A stretch of 64,000 nt of DNA from Gnetum montanum (Eukaryota; Streptophyta; Gnetopsida; Gnetales; Gnetaceae): NCBI GenBank assembly GCA_015680685.1, contig MNCI01035213.1, positions 82,345-146,344 of the forward strand, in the 5' to 3' direction. The position numbers and the translations under genes are program-made. Within the stretch, counting starts at the first letter, position 1. Every line of letters starts with the position of its first letter. Shown in pieces: positions 10,137 to 23,400 of the stretch. The notes under the pieces are model-generated. The model made no database searches and was not told the DNA's origin. It saw only the letters and a program-made list of their open reading frames with translations.

Positions 10137-11177
10137 TCAAATACTCCCAAAGAAAATTCATGTTATAGCTCATAGCCAAAATTCTTTGTAATTTGGTGAA
10201 AAGATAAAGGTAGATACAATTGTCTTATTTTCCCAAAAATGTAGCATTATGGCTACATGCTACTAAAATTTAAGACCTCATGAATCCCAGATTATAGAGC
10301 CTAGTGAATCCATATATGATAGCTTATGAAAGCTAAGAATGCTTCAAAAGCTACAAAATTTGATATGTTATCCTCGCACACTAGGTATTCCAATTTCTTA
10401 TGCTAGACATCCTATAAAGATATCATACAAGATTTGAATTTTAATCTTGTACATTAGGCATGGAAATTATATATGCTAGGCAACATACATAGAGCAAATA
10501 ATTAGATAAAATTATTCATACACTACATGTAGGTATTCTAGGTATGACAAAAGGTGCCAGAATTCTATTAGTAGCCATGACAAAATTAACTAGCAACAAG
10601 ACAAGGACCCAAGGCCTATTTAAATGAGAATATATTTCAATGCAAGGAATTTTGAATATTTTTCATCTACATCAAACTTGAAACTTTTAAGTAGTGTAGA
10701 CATCCAAGAGTATACTATGACCATCCTCATTTTTCTATAGCGTAGACCACCAAAGTAGACATGGAAAGTTAAGAACCATATCCATATAGATACGTTATAG
10801 AATACACTCTATGATTGTATCAAGGCTTAAAGATGTTATTGGATCTTTTGGGGTTTCTAAAATCCATAATATGTATCTTCTAAACCTTTTCTTATAATAT
10901 TTTATTTCATAGTATTAATATCAAATTTGTAGCGCTACCTTTGTTTTATCATTTGTTGCCTATTGTCTTGTTCTAGTCTTTCACACTGTGTTTTAAAATT
11001 AAGACGATCATTCACATTCTTCTTTTATCACTTGGTAATAGATCCTCTAAGTTCTCATTTGATTGGAAAGATCATTTGAGGTATTCACATATCCTTCTTG
11101 AGGCCCATGGATCTATGGGTTAAATTATTTTGATGGGGATCTTTGGTCCTGTAGCACCAAATTTTTCCATCGCTATA
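10137..11177 (+). repeat. Element A 3' LTR
   Basis: Direct copy of 409-1433. It begins TCAAATACTCCC (TG mutated) and ends CATCGCTATA. The next five bases GATAC match GTTAC before the 5' LTR with one difference. Confidence 0.85.
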
Positions 11178-13713
11178 GATACTAATAGTACTTAAATAAA
11201 TTTCATGTAACTTCACAACATTTTGGAAAAATAAATTTGCAACATGAGAAGTATCACTAACCTTCTTTCATGGAATGAGATGTGCTATCTTGAAGAAATT
11301 TTTAACATCAACAATAATTGCATTGTTCCCACTTTTGGATTTTGGAATACTGCTCACAAAATCCATAGACACACTTTTCCATGAATCCTTGGGAATTAGC
11401 AAAGGTATATAATGTCCATCCACTCCTTTATCTCATTTTAACTTTTGATACATCAAACACTACATAAATTTCTAAACTTCACTTACCATGATCCATGTTA
11501 CCTACCATGCTACTACAATGCTTTTCAAACATAATCTTCTTTCTAAAATAATAGTTAGGAACACATATCTTTTCATTTTTAAATAATAATTCATCTTGGA
11601 TATGATAGTCCCTCCAAAATCATCATCATGCTCTTATAGAAAAGCAAGGCCACTTGTGCCTTCCACATGAGGTACACTGAAATTAACCATATGCATTCTA
11701 GATAATGTATCACCCTCCACATTGGCTTTTCCACCTTTGTGCTTTAACACAAAATTAAAATCCTATAACTATAAAACCAACTTCATGTTCTTTGCATTGA
11801 ACTTATTTTATGAGTTTAGAAATTGAAGTGCTTTGTGGATCATCATCAAAGTGAACTCCTTAAACAACAAGTAATTCCTCCAATTCTTGATTACTTGAAG
11901 AATAGTGTACAACTCCTTTTCATATACACTATATTTTTAACTTGACTCATTCAACATTTTTTAAAAAGAAAGCAATAGACCTACCTTCTTGTGAAAGTAT
12001 CTCACCAATGGCAAGTCCACTTGCACCCACCTCCACCTAAAAAAGTTTCTAAAAATATAGAATTAGAAGCATCAATTTACTAGTAATCTGTGCTTTCAAT
12101 AAGTTAAAGCTTCATTAGGTTTCATTATCCCACTTGAAATATTTATTTTTCTTCAACAAAGTAAACATAGGCCACAAAATACCACTAAAATTTTTGATAA
12201 AACATCTATAAAAACCTTCTAAATTAAGGAATGATCTTACCTCCTTAACATTCTTAGGAGTTAGCCAATTCCTAATAAACTTCACCTTGGTAGCTTCCTT
12301 CTGAATTTCATTTTTAGAAACTACATGTCCCAAATTTATGATTTTCCTCTTAAAGAAATGAACTTTTTTCTAATTGATCACCAGCTATATCTCCTCCAAC
12401 TTAAGACACATCATCCTCAAGTGATCCAAGTGAACTTCCTCATTAGATCTATACACCAAAATATCATTAAAAAGGCAATATAGCATGTACTAATTAAGTC
12501 ATTTAATACATCATGGATCAACCTCATGAATGTAGTAGATGTATTTGTGAGCCCAAAGAACATCATTAATCATTTAAACAATCCATTTGGTGTCTTGAAA
12601 GTTGTTGTCCACTCATCACAATGTCCAATTCTAATTTAATGGTAATCACTCTTCAAATGAAATTTACCAAAAATTTCAGCATTGTTAAGGGCATCATGGA
12701 TATCATTAATTTTTGAAATAGGAAACTTGTACCTTAATATTATCCTATTCACTACCTTGGAATCAATGCACATCCTCCATTCATCACCATCCTTCTTTGA
12801 CACTAGTATCATTGGAACTACACAAGGTACAATGGATTTCATCATTAAACCATTTGCAAGTAACTCCTCTACTTGCCTTTATAATTCAACCTATTAATTT
12901 TGTGCCATCCCATAAGCCATATTGTTTGGAATGGTAGCACTAGGAATAAAATAAATTTGATGTTGTACATTCCTAATTGGTGGCAATCCATCTAATTCTT
13001 CCTTAAACACCTTGGGAAATTTCACCTTCAAGCCTAGTACACCTATATGAAGTTCAACCTATACATCATTATGATTAGTAGAAACTATTGTCATAACAAC
13101 AAAACTAAAACCTATTTCATCATGTTTCTTAATATATTTCCTCTCTTCTAGATAGATTAAGAAATTATTATGTGATCTTTGCTACATCACTTATTCAACT
13201 ATCATTGGAATCAACTCATGGATTCAATCAAGTATAGCTACACTCCATACATTTCTTGCTCAATCAAACTGAGCATGATTGTTAAAATTCCAAGGTCTAT
13301 CAAGAATTAAATTAGCACAATCTATTGAAATTACATCATACTTAACAACATCATGAAAACCTCCAATTTTAAATTTCAACGTATCATGTTCCCTCACCTC
13401 TTGAGAAAAATCTCTAGATAACTAATGCATCTTATAAGGTCTAGGATGAGGATTAGTTATCAAACCCAATATAGAAGCTACCCTAGAAGAAATTATATTT
13501 TCATGGGCTCCCCCATAAATTAATTTATCACTAAGAAAATATCTAACCCCAATATGAAATAAAAATTTTTTATTAGGATGATCTCCTCTATTCATATTCC
13601 CCATGAATGCACAAGAATTTAATTCAAAAATTTCCTTAATTTTTGGAGCATTAGGATTACTTCTTTGAAGACCTTGGCTTGATGTCTTCTCTATTAGAGT
13701 TGTTAATCTCAAT
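11178..13713 (-). pseudogene. Element C protease-RT-RNase H-integrase, broken
   Basis: Minus-strand pol of a chromovirus-like element. Protease about 13712-13250 (GAHENIISSRVASILGL, LILDRPWNFN). RT from about 13000: RQVEELLANGLM, VPMILVSKKDGDEWRMCIDS, YKFPISKINDIHDALNNAEI, FHLKSDYH; palm YxDD region not readable. Then SFLNLEGFYRCFIKNF. RNase H about 12050-11690: VGASGLAIGEILSQEGRSIA, KHKGGKANVEGDTLSRM. Integrase from about 11430: DSWKSVSMDFVSSIPKSKSG, SDTSHVANLFFQNVVKLHEI, cut at 11178 by element A and continuing at 408. Many stops. The 5' neighbour gag is at 33451-34690, separated by the insertion of element B. Confidence 0.9.
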
Positions 13714-15353
13714 TTCTAGAATGGGAACCTAAAAGATCCAAGTGGCAAAATAGTTTAAACTTAAATCCCAAGAGCCTCCAAAAAACAAGATTCAAGGTAC
13801 CCTAGATGGTCTTGCTGATCACCCAGGGACATATAGAACATAAAATGGAAATGCTTTGGTAATCATGAATGTGACTAGAAATTTAGATATTAATGTCATA
13901 ATAAAGAAGAAAACATAAATGGAAATTGCCTACTGAAAAAAAAACATAAATGGAATTTCAGTTACAAAAAATAAGTGTAGAAATGGAAATGGAAATCAAA
14001 ACTAGCACAACATGAACAACCAAATTTATAAAGAATATAAAATAATTTGATTCATGAAGTACAGGTTCATTCCAAGGGCACAAGGAGTTTCTTGCCAAAG
14101 CTTGAAGTCTGTTGGAGAGAGTTGCCTCAATGATCTAGTTGCTTTCCAATTTCGGTCGACTGTAACTTTTTGTCAGTGTTCACCAAATGTACAACGTGGA
14201 AATGGGACTAGGTTTATATTTTTAGTGAAATGGTAGTTACATGGGGGTATCTATGCTTAGAATAGTTCCAATTTATACTATTGAAAGTATATTTGAGTTG
14301 CAAATGGGTTTTATGGGTGATGGAGATTCAAAACTACTGTGAAGATTGAAAATGCCAAATTGCTAGAATTTCTGTATAGGATGAAAATGCCCAATGTTTG
14401 AAACCTAAAAATGAAATTTATGTTGGGTATTTATAGTGTTAAGATTACAATTTTTGGATTTTCCATTAACTTCCATTAATTTTTTACAAATTGACATTGA
14501 TTATGGGTTGCAACAGTGATCTACTACTAGCATAGTTGGTCATCTATTTCCAGCATAGTTTTCATTTGTGTTAAGTCTAGAATGGACTACACTAAAAAAA
14601 CTCATCCATTTACCACAAATAGTAAATGGACTTTTGTAACTATGCTAGTAGTGCTTTCGCTACTTTGGGAGTGGTCAATAGTAATCTATTATCAGCATAG
14701 TTGCCATTTATGGTAAGTCTGGAATGGGCTATAGCCACAAAATCTATCCATTTACTATATATAGTAAATAGATTTTTGTGACTATGATGATACCATTCCT
14801 ACTATTCTAGCATTGGTGGACTATGTTCAGGTTAACAAAAAATTGGCAAAAGTGGTCAAAAAAATGGAAAAAGTCGAAAACTATGAAAATGGTGGAATTT
14901 GTTGGAAAGTGCCATGACTAGTGAAGAATGTTGTCTACATTGGCCGTTATTGACTTGGAGTGACTACACTAGCTACTATTGGAAAAATGGAAATTCCAAC
15001 AATCCCAATGTTTCACTTCTGCTAGATCTTGGTGCTAACTATGCTGACTACTATGATTACTAAAAGTGTAATTACTATGACTACTAAAGATGGATCCAAA
15101 ATCATTATAGCTATTCCCCTACAAAAACCCATAAAAATATTGTTTACAATCCTTTCAAAGGAATTTTCAGCCTTCCCAAGCCCAAATATGGACATGGGGT
15201 ATGCTTTTCTACTTGGGAAACAAGGAAATAACAACTTTTGATGCATTTTTTGGCCTCAGAAGGTTGAAGTATGCAAGATTGTAGCATAAGGATTACATAT
15301 CTCACATTTACCATGAATCCTTACCCCAACTTGGGAAATTTTGTGGTGTTTCA
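13714..15353 (-). repeat. Element B 3' LTR
   Basis: Matches 31848-33450 throughout (for example the shared run AATTCAAGGTACCCTAGAT in the right copy and its near-identical counterpart near 13790). On the minus strand it begins TGAAACACC at 15353, carries repeated CTATCAGCATAGTTGCCATT words at about 14550-14900 and then a TATA box TATAAATA at 14435-14428. Small open frames inside it (14054-14236, 15022-15246) are not genes. Confidence 0.85.
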
Positions 15354-15372
15354 TTGGCTCCTCTTTGTTGAT
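15354..15372 (-). other. Element B polypurine tract
   Basis: Minus-strand ATCAACAAAGAGGAGCCAA next to the LTR start TGAAACACC. Nearly identical to that of element A, which helps to prove that the two belong to one family. Confidence 0.7.
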
Positions 15373-15431
15373 GTTTGAAGGATTGAACTAAGAGACATTA
15401 ACAAAGAATACAAAACAAAACTACAGGTCCA

Positions 15432-15866
15432 TCACCGCACTTCCTCTCCACACTTAATCTCGTAGTGTTGAACCATGCCCAAGAGTCCCCATGATGATGG
15501 AAGCAGTTCATGATAGTGAAATAGTAGTGAGGTTGTGATAAAATGGTTATGAAGATTAATAATGCATTTTAACATTGACATCATGTCTATGGTACAAACA
15601 TGTTGGTCTATCAGTGTTTTTGGCACTTCATCTTTGGAAGTGTTGGTCACTTGAAAAATGTGTTTGAGGACCTAATACTTAGCTCCAAGGTTTCTTTGTC
15701 TATTAGGCTCCTCCCTTTGTATGTTTGGAGCATCTAGTTTAGGCTTTGAGGCTTCATTAGCCATTTTTCTTGTCAGCAGTTTGCTTCCCTTCTTTTATTT
15801 TCTTTTTTTTGGTAAAACCTTCATTTGGTTTCTTTGTCAAAGCTAGTTTTGATTTAGTTTTCCCAT
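15432..15866 (-). pseudogene. Small 3' gene, Lys-rich part (element B copy)
   Basis: From an ATG at 15866 the reading is Lys/Arg-rich (KKRK, KKGSK), then SKPKLDAPNIQREEP and, after frame changes, an open stretch 15650-15432 containing DQHVCTIDMMSMLKCIINLH. Layout matches element A 9660-10085. Lies between integrase and the 3' LTR, the usual place of an additional ORF in Tat elements. Function unknown. 15867-16035 holds no separate feature. Confidence 0.45.
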
Positions 15867-16035
15867 CAAGTGAGATGTGTTACACTGAATGGAATAAATG
15901 GTTTCCAATTGAATGAGGTGTGTTATATTCAATAGACTTGAATGTGAAGCATGATGAAGGGATGTTGTATGTGCATAGTGCATGAGTGTCAAGCATTAGT
16001 TAACATTATCGTCAAAGGTAAGGAAGGTTATAATC

Positions 16036-16192
16036 AAGCTATGGGGTTGGGCTTAAGGAAATGGTAATTGAAATAATGTGGAACATGTACTCTTGATGTG
16101 GTAGGACAAACTCACTGAATCTTACATATTGAGATCACATGGTGACTTGCTACTGTGATGAGTTGCACCTCTACAATGACTTTAGGCTTCAT
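16036..16192 (-). pseudogene. Small 3' gene, first coding exon (element B copy)
   Basis: ATG at 16192 after TTTGCAAG; reads MKPKVIVEVQLITVASHHVI, then CKIQ-stop-VCPTTSRV. Homologous to element A 9280-9423 (same start, same length class). The internal stop is a Gln codon changed by C-to-T. Confidence 0.55.
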
Positions 16193-16309
16193 CTTGCAAA
16201 CATAACTCAAAGAGGACAAGAAGACCAAGCAAAGAAAGCATGTTATTACAATGAAATATATAAGTCCATATAGAATAGTTAGCAAACCCAATCACTAGAG
16301 GTTACATGT

Positions 16310-16470
16310 GTTGCCAGTTTAAGCTCCTAGTAGGCCATGGTCCTACTTTAAGGCCTTGATAGGCCATTTTGCTAGTTTAAGGTCCTAGTAGATCATGGTT
16401 GCACACATTTTAGTTTCTGGTAGATCATGTTTTTCTAGTTTTATGCCATAGCACACCATGGAAAGAAGGC
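16310..16470 (-). repeat. GGCC subrepeats after the integrase
   Basis: Four units of the family described at 5995-6145, read on the minus strand as CATGGCCTACTAGGAGCTTAA and similar. They begin directly after the integrase C-terminus. Confidence 0.65.
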
Positions 16471-16499
16471 TTGTTTGTTGACTATTGTCAGCTACATGT

Positions 16500-19400
16500 A
16501 ATATGGCATTAGATAGGAATGATTATTTGGATTAGCTAACTCATTTCCATCCATGTCTACTATTTTGAATGCACCATTGCCATAGGCTCTAGTGACAAGG
16601 AAAGATCCTTTCCAATTGGCTAAGAATTTGTCTACATGCTTGTGAATAGCTTTGAGAACCAAGTTACCTTCCTTGATCTTATGCTTGGTTAAGCTATGGT
16701 GATGCTATCATTTCTGCCTCTCTTGGTAGTGTTTAGTGAAAACAAGAACTTGCATACATTCCTCCTCCACCAAGTTCAAAGTCATTATCCACAACTCCTT
16801 GTTCTATTCATCATTGATGAATTCAGTCAAGGTTACTTGAACTAATGGCACCTATAATTCAAGAGGTAAAATAACTTCAAAATCATAAACTAGGCTATAA
16901 GAGGTTACACCAGTTGTTGTACAATAGGTCATTCTGCAGGCCCATAATGCATGGACAAGCCACTCATGCCATTTGCATTTATTGTTGTTAAGCATCTTCT
17001 TGAGGATAATAAGGTGACAAAAAAGAATGATTAATGCCTAGGTCATGATAGAAATCTTTCATTTCTTGGCTACTAAATTTTGGTTCATTGTCTATAACTA
17101 TGATCATTGGTATGCCAAAATGAGCTACAATGTTGTCTAGGATGAATTTACAAACTTGTTCATATGTAGTCTTCCTTAGGGAAATAACCTCAACCAACTT
17201 GGTAAAGTATTTAGTTACAGTGATGATGAAGCTACGTGCTATTGAGGATTTAGGTGTTATAGGTCTAATGATATCCAACCCTCATTGTTAAAATAGCCAA
17301 GTGATCTAGGTTGTGTGAAACTTAGTTTGTGACACATATATGAGGTTGCTATGCCATTGGCATGTGTCATAATATTTAACCTTCTATAGGTAGTCACCTT
17401 TCATATGGGATTACTAATAGCCTAACCATCTAATCTTAGTAGTCAGAGCTCTAGGTCCTATATGTCCCCTACAAACACCCTTATGAACCTTCTCTAGGAC
17501 TATTCTGGCTTTGATTTTACCCAAGCACTTTAACAATAGACCATCATAGGACCATTGACATAATGTGTTATCACCTATGATGACATAATACTTCAATCAT
17601 TTACATACAATGTCCTTTTTAGTAGTAGTTAGGCCTTGTGAGGATTCACTATGCATAAGGTAAACTTTGATATCATCATACCATTCCCTAATAGGAGTAG
17701 TATGAACTATGGCCACAAAGGTATCCTCAACATTTTGCATGATGGGAATAGCATATTCCACGGTGAAGGTAGGCAACTTGCTAAACACACCTAGCATAAC
17801 ACTGAGGGCTAATGTTGCAATTGCATTAGCTATGATGTTCTCATTTTGGAGTATGTGTTGAATATCAACATCTATAAATTGTTGTAATAGGTGTTTCCCT
17901 AAGTCACAATAAGGTTGTAAATGTTTGTCTTTGCATATGTAAACCTCAATTACTTGTCTAACCACAACTTGTGAATCACCCTTGATCATCAAATGCTTAA
18001 TTGCTAGATCACAAGATACCATCATCCCTTTGATTAAATCCTCATACTCCACTATGTTATTGGTGCATGGAAACTCAAAATGATAGGTGAAGGATCAGAT
18101 TTCACCATATGGGAATGTTATGATGGCAGTGGCACTAGCCCCATGGGTAGTTGAAGCTTCATCAGAATGCATGACTGCCTCATAATGCTTAGGTACTTGG
18201 ATAATAGTGTTGACATGTTCATCAAAAAACTTAGAATCTATGGTTGTTTGGTCATCAATAAGTGAAATTGTAAGTTGTACAACTATAGCATAGCCTTTCA
18301 TTAAGGACTAAGAGACATAATGAAGGTCAAAGTCCATTGTTATGGGTTTCCATTGAGCTATATGACTACTTTTGTAAATATTAGTTATTATGGCTCTAAG
18401 TATGTTGTCATTGCAAATGACATTGACCTGGCTCCTAAAGAGGTAGTGTCTTCACTTTTTCAATGAGAAGGCTAATGCTAAACAGTACTTCTCCACTTCA
18501 ATATGTCTTGTCTTATGGGAAACTAATGCATAACTAAGGTAGTATACGGTCATCTCTACTCCATCATCACATTTCTGATAGAGTAGGGAGGTAATGAATG
18601 TATCAGAGATAGCAAGGTAGATGTAAAATAGTTTACCCTCTTGTGGAGGATAGTCTATCTATAGTTGTGCCAACTCTTGCTTAAGGTTTTCAAAGGATTC
18701 TTAACATTGAGCCATCCACTCATAGTAAACTCCTTTCGTAATCAAGTGTTGCATGGGTTGCGACTTATCCATGAGCCTAGAAATGAATCTACAAATAAAT
18801 TGTAACCTACCTTGTAATCCCTGAAGCTCCTTAAGGTTAGTTGGTGCTACCAAGTTGGAGATGGCCTTAACCTTATCAAGATCGACACATATCCCTACTT
18901 CCAATACTAAAAAGACAAGCATCTTACTAGTTTTGATACCAAAGACATACTTCTTAGGATTAAGTCTAAGTTTGAACTTAAGGTGTCATTTAAGCACATG
19001 CTCTCGATCATTAGAATGGTCAATGGTTACTTTGGACTTAATAACTATATCATCTATGTAATTGTTGAGCAATCCTAACATGTATTTATTGAAGATATAT
19101 GTCATAGCTCTTTGATAGGTTTCTCCTATGTTGTTAAGGCCAAAAGACATCATGGTATAGCAAAAGGTCCCCCAAGGAATCATAAATGTTGTGCTAAGTT
19201 AGTGATCTAGGTTGATCCTAATTTGGTTGTATCCTAACAACCCATCCATAAAGGATAATAAAGCATGTCCAGCCATAGTATCAATGAGTATATCAATACT
19301 AGGTAAAGGAAAATCATCCTTGATGATTACCTTATTCAGGTCTTAGAAATTGATGAAAATACAGGTAGTTCCATTTTTCTTAGGAGCTAGCACTATTTTC

Positions 19401-19894
19401 AATACCCATTCTGCATAGTCAATAGCTCTAATGAAACCAACTTAGTATAGCTTTGTTATCTCATCAAAAATCACCAAGGCTAAATCTGGTCTAATATTGC
19501 ATACTTTCTACTTGATTGGTCTAATGCTATGATCAAGTATGATGTTATGTTGGACTAACCATGGATCTAAGCCTGGCATATCTTCATATGACCAAGAAAA
19601 TTCCTTAATGTTGTCTTGTAGGACCTTGGTGATGTCTTAAGCCTATTGAGGTTCTATTAAGGAACTTAGTTTAAGGGGTTTCTCCTCATCTTTATGTGTT
19701 GTGATAGGAACCTCAGCTAGAGAGTCTTTAGTAATGTCACTAGCCTTTAGATCAAGGGTTTTAACTAGGTTTTTAGGCCATTCTACAAGTTTTTTGATTG
19801 AGTTTATGTGGTTGACAAGACTCTCAGGCTTAAAATCTAGATAATCAGGATTGATACATTGTTCAACATCACTGTGAGGCCCACTTAGGCTCAA
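16500..19894 (-). pseudogene. Element B RT-RNase H-aRNase H-integrase
   Basis: Pol of a Tat-lineage element, minus strand, nearly continuous. Leader 19894-19640. RT about 19480-18980: AEWVLKIVLAPKKNGTTCIF, DDFPLPSIDILIDTMAGHAL, FMDGLLGYNQIRI, FGLNNIGETYQRAM, catalytic YIDDIVIKS (YxDD intact). Thumb and first RNase H about 18960-18370 (NLKELQGLQGRLQFICRFIS, YQKCDDG, VEKYCLALAF). Second, archaeal-type RNase H about 18180-17790 (HSDEASTTHGASATAI, NIVEYEDLIKGMM, KGDSQVVVRQV, NENIIANAIATLA). Integrase from about 17510: HKGVCRGHIGPRALTTKIRW, core GLDIIRPITP, VIDNEPKFSS, NHSFLSPYYPQ; C-terminus LVLKAIHKHVDKFLANWKGS ending about 16505. The few stops are mostly Gln or Trp codons changed by one transition. 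Younger than element C by this measure. Confidence 0.92.
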
Positions 19895-20029
19895 AGGTAG
19901 GGTAATTCACTTTCAAGTGGCCATACTTCAATCCTACATATCAACCATAAGTACATTAAGTGACACTTGGGTAAAATCAAGCAAATAATGCTAAAATGAT
20001 TTAGTAATCATGTGAACATATGCTATTTC

Positions 20030-20340
20030 ATTAACAAACAAAAATGATAACAAGGTCAAATAAGGCTATAGTAGATAAATAATGACCAATAGGATTAAAC
20101 AAAGACCACATAAGATCAATCAAAGGCCATAAGAGAGAAAATAATGTGAACATGGTAAAATAGAAAGTTATATGGAGGCTGTATAAAGTCAATTGATGAA
20201 AAAGGTCAACATTGCAAAACAAGGCAAAAAACAAGGTCAAATATGTGAAAATGGAATACATATGGTAAAAAATTGGCTGATACTAATGAAAAAAGGTTAG
20301 ATTTTGCTAGTTTTAGGCCTTATCAAGCCATGTTATGGGA
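20030..20340 (-). repeat. TTGACCTT spacer and single GGCC subrepeat before RT
   Basis: Counterpart of 8400-8700 in element A (reverse complement), followed toward the array by one GGCC unit (TTTTAGGCCTTATCAAGCC). It marks the RT-side border of the cargo region. 19895-20029 shows nothing further. Confidence 0.5.
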
Positions 20341-20439
20341 CTATAGGATTTTTGGAAGAGTTTGCACACATGAAGTGCTCATTCTATACCTATTTTGAAG
20401 CAAACTTAATATCCTTTTCTATGACTATGGTGGGCCTTT

Positions 20440-23400
20440 CGGGTGACTACGCTAGCCCAACATAGTCCTACCTACCTCTAGCATAGTTGATCTTTAAGGA
20501 CACTTTATAAGGCTTGCTATGGTCATTTTTAGGCTCTTAGTGGTCTAAATAGCTAGCACAAGAGGTAGGTATTGAAACTTTGTAAGTTCTAGCACCATTT
20601 TGGCTTCCCATAAGGCTAAAAATCATGTTCTAAGAGGTGACTATGCTGAGCTAGCAAGCCTCACCATAGTCACAAGGAACAACTAATCCTAAAGGATTTC
20701 TAGGGGTAAAAGAAAGTGGAATTTGCACTTGGGAGCCACAAGAACTAGGTTTTAGTCATTCTAGGTCAATTTTAGGTCATTTTGAGCTATTTATTGTTAG
20801 TTTTTATTACTACATTTTCCATCCCAAGAGGGACTACACTGGCCCAACATAGTCCTTGGATTCCTTAGTGTAGCCTCACATGGAAAATGTATTTTGGTTA
20901 GTTTTGGGGCTCAATTGATCATCCTAATTGGCTTATAGGGTTATTGGTATCGTCAGCTAGTGTTTTGATGTAGAAATTACTAGTTTTCATTCTTGTTTGG
21001 GCCTTCAATCCCAAAATACCATGGGACTATGCTAGGTATGCAATTCCTAATGTAGTCAAGGATTCCATAGGGAAAAATATTAAAAAGAAATAAATTCTGG
21101 CTTATTTCCTAAGGTTCCAGGGTTTGGACATGTTTTAACAAGGTTTTGGATCTTTCCAAAAGTCAATTTGAGTAGTTTTTGAGCTATTTTGGCCACTTCC
21201 AAAAGGACTACACTAGGCTTGGGTAGGGACTACACTAGCCCAACATAGTCCCAATTCCCCCTTTAGGGTAGTCATATTGGAAAGGCTGAAAAATTGAGTT
21301 TCACTATTGAATTTGACTCCGATGGACCTTGGGACTTCTAGAAGTGAAATTTAAGTGATTTTGATCATTTTTTGTTATGTTTATGTGGACTACACTAGTT
21401 CAGCATAGTCCCAACTCATCCTCAATGTAGTAAGGTTTTAAGGATCAAAAATGCCAAAAAAATTTGGGTTCCATGATTAGATAGTCTCAAACAATGTGCT
21501 AGGCTTGACCAGAAGTGAATTTGATGTATATTTGATCAACTTTGGGTAGTTTGGTATGGAATACACTATGGATTGAGAGGGACTAAATTGGCTCAATGTA
21601 GTCATGGTTTGGAAGGAAAAAATTGATGAATTTCATCCCAAATGCAAGGCATGATGGTCTTAATGTGTCCTGGCAAGGTCTTGCAATTGATAGAGGTTTT
21701 TTCTAGGTTATGTTTAGGCTACTATGGAATTCATGGTGTCGACTAAATTAGGCTTGGGATGGGACTACACTAGCCCAACTTAGTCCCATATCTTTATCAG
21801 CATAGTCCAAGCTTAGATGGTTGAATGTACTTCCTATAGTTGATGAAGGCTTCCAAAAAAGTTCTAGGGTTGAAAGGAAGCAAAATTAGGTGATTTTTGG
21901 TAAGTTTTCTTGCAATTTTAAGGGACCACACTGGGCTTGGATAGGGACTATGCTTGGCCAATGTATTCCTAGTCTTCATCTAGTTTAGGTAGGATGGGCA
22001 TGAGAAAAAGTAATGGAAAATGCTAATTTTGGAGTCAGAAAGGCTTACAGAAGGTTTTAGGGTTTACTAACATCAAATCTAAGTCAATCTCAAGCCATTT
22101 TGTCTAGTTTTCCATGACTACACTGGCCTTGGAGAGGGACTACACTAGCCCAATGTAGTCCACATCTCCTTTACCGAGTCCTATTTTGGAAGGTTCAACA
22201 TATTGAAAAAATTGTAGGTTTTATGGTCAAGCAACTCAAAATGGAATTCTAGGATGTTTAGGTCTCAACTAGCATGGTTTTTGATATTTTTATAATTTTT
22301 TGAGGCGACTACATTGGGCATGGATTAGAACTATGTTAGCGCAACATAGTCCTATTTCATCCTCAACATAGTCCAAGTTGGTAATGTTAAACATCATGAG
22401 AAAATGCAAGTTTCAAGGTCAGAAAGGCTTGGGTAGGCTTCCCAAGCTTGTTGACAGTAGCCCTAGGTAACTTAGGATGGCTTTTACATAGTTCTTAAGG
22501 GACTACGCTAGGCCCAAGGGAGGGACTATGCTGGTCCAATGTAGTCCTCCGTCTCTCTCAGCATAGCCTAATTTGAAGTGGCAAAAAATGATAAGAATGG
22601 AATTATTTGACACTAAAATGACTTGGATAAGGCTTTAGGGTTGACTGAAGGTAGCTTTAGGTCTTTTGTAGCAAATTTTCATTAATTTTCAAAGGACTAC
22701 GCTAGACACTATAGGTGACTACACTGGCCCAATGTAGTCCCAACTTTCACCTAGCATAGTTAATGTGGAATGATCAAAATTAGTGGAAAATACAAATTTT
22801 TAGAGTCAAACTAGCTAAGACAAGGTGTTAGGATTTTGTTAGAGTCAAATTTCACAATTTTTTGTGTATTTGACAGTTTCAATGGGACTATGCTAGGCCT
22901 TTAGCAAGGAATGCATTGGCCAAGTGTAGTATTCTTCCCCTCTTAGTGTAGTCATGGTCAAAACTATCAAAATGTGAACAAAACTAGGCTTCAAGGTTGT
23001 ACATGCCTAAACTATGGTTTTGGGATTGAACAGGATCAAGTTTCATGGTTTCTAATGTTTCTTGGAAGCCTTAGTGGGACTATACTAGGCTCTGGATAGG
23101 GACTATGCTAGACTAGTGTAGTTCCATCTTCCCATCCAATGTAGTCCATGTATGAATGTCAAAAGTGGAAGAAGTGGTAAGATTTGACCAAGGTTTATGC
23201 TCTAGTATTGTTAAAAGTTTAGTTGTAGTTCATAGGTGATGGATTTTTTGGGTTTTTCAATGGATTACATTGGGCAGTGACTAGGCCTACACTAACCTAG
23301 TGTAGTCCTCTAAATCCCTAGTATAGTGCCATGTGGAAATTTACTTCTATTGATTTTCTTAAGGTTTTTGATCAATCGACTACAATTTGGGGTTACTAGG

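Larger units (their letters stand above)
409..11177 (+). mobile_element. Element A: pol-less Tat-like LTR element carrying a host gene fragment
   Basis: Flanked by direct ~1.03 kb LTRs (409-1433, 10137-11177) and by GTTAC (404-408) / GATAC (11178-11182), a one-mismatch target-site duplication. The insertion point lies in the integrase of element C, whose frame is restored across it. Inside: primer-site position, a leader repeat array, gag, protease, GGCC subrepeats, a REF6-like zinc-finger pseudogene, further repeats, a small 3' gene and a purine tract. No RT, RNase H or integrase was found, although its relative B has all of them. The LTRs are clearly diverged from each other, so the insertion is old. 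Confidence 0.85.

Noticed and set aside
12682-12897. Plus-strand open frame
   Set aside because: Antisense of element C RT, which is clearly coded on the minus strand (VSKKDGDEWRMCID).
15022-15246. Overlapping open frames on both strands
   Set aside because: Inside the LTR of element B, in a region of repeated CTAC/CATAG words; frames arise from the repeats and are not kept in the other LTR copy.
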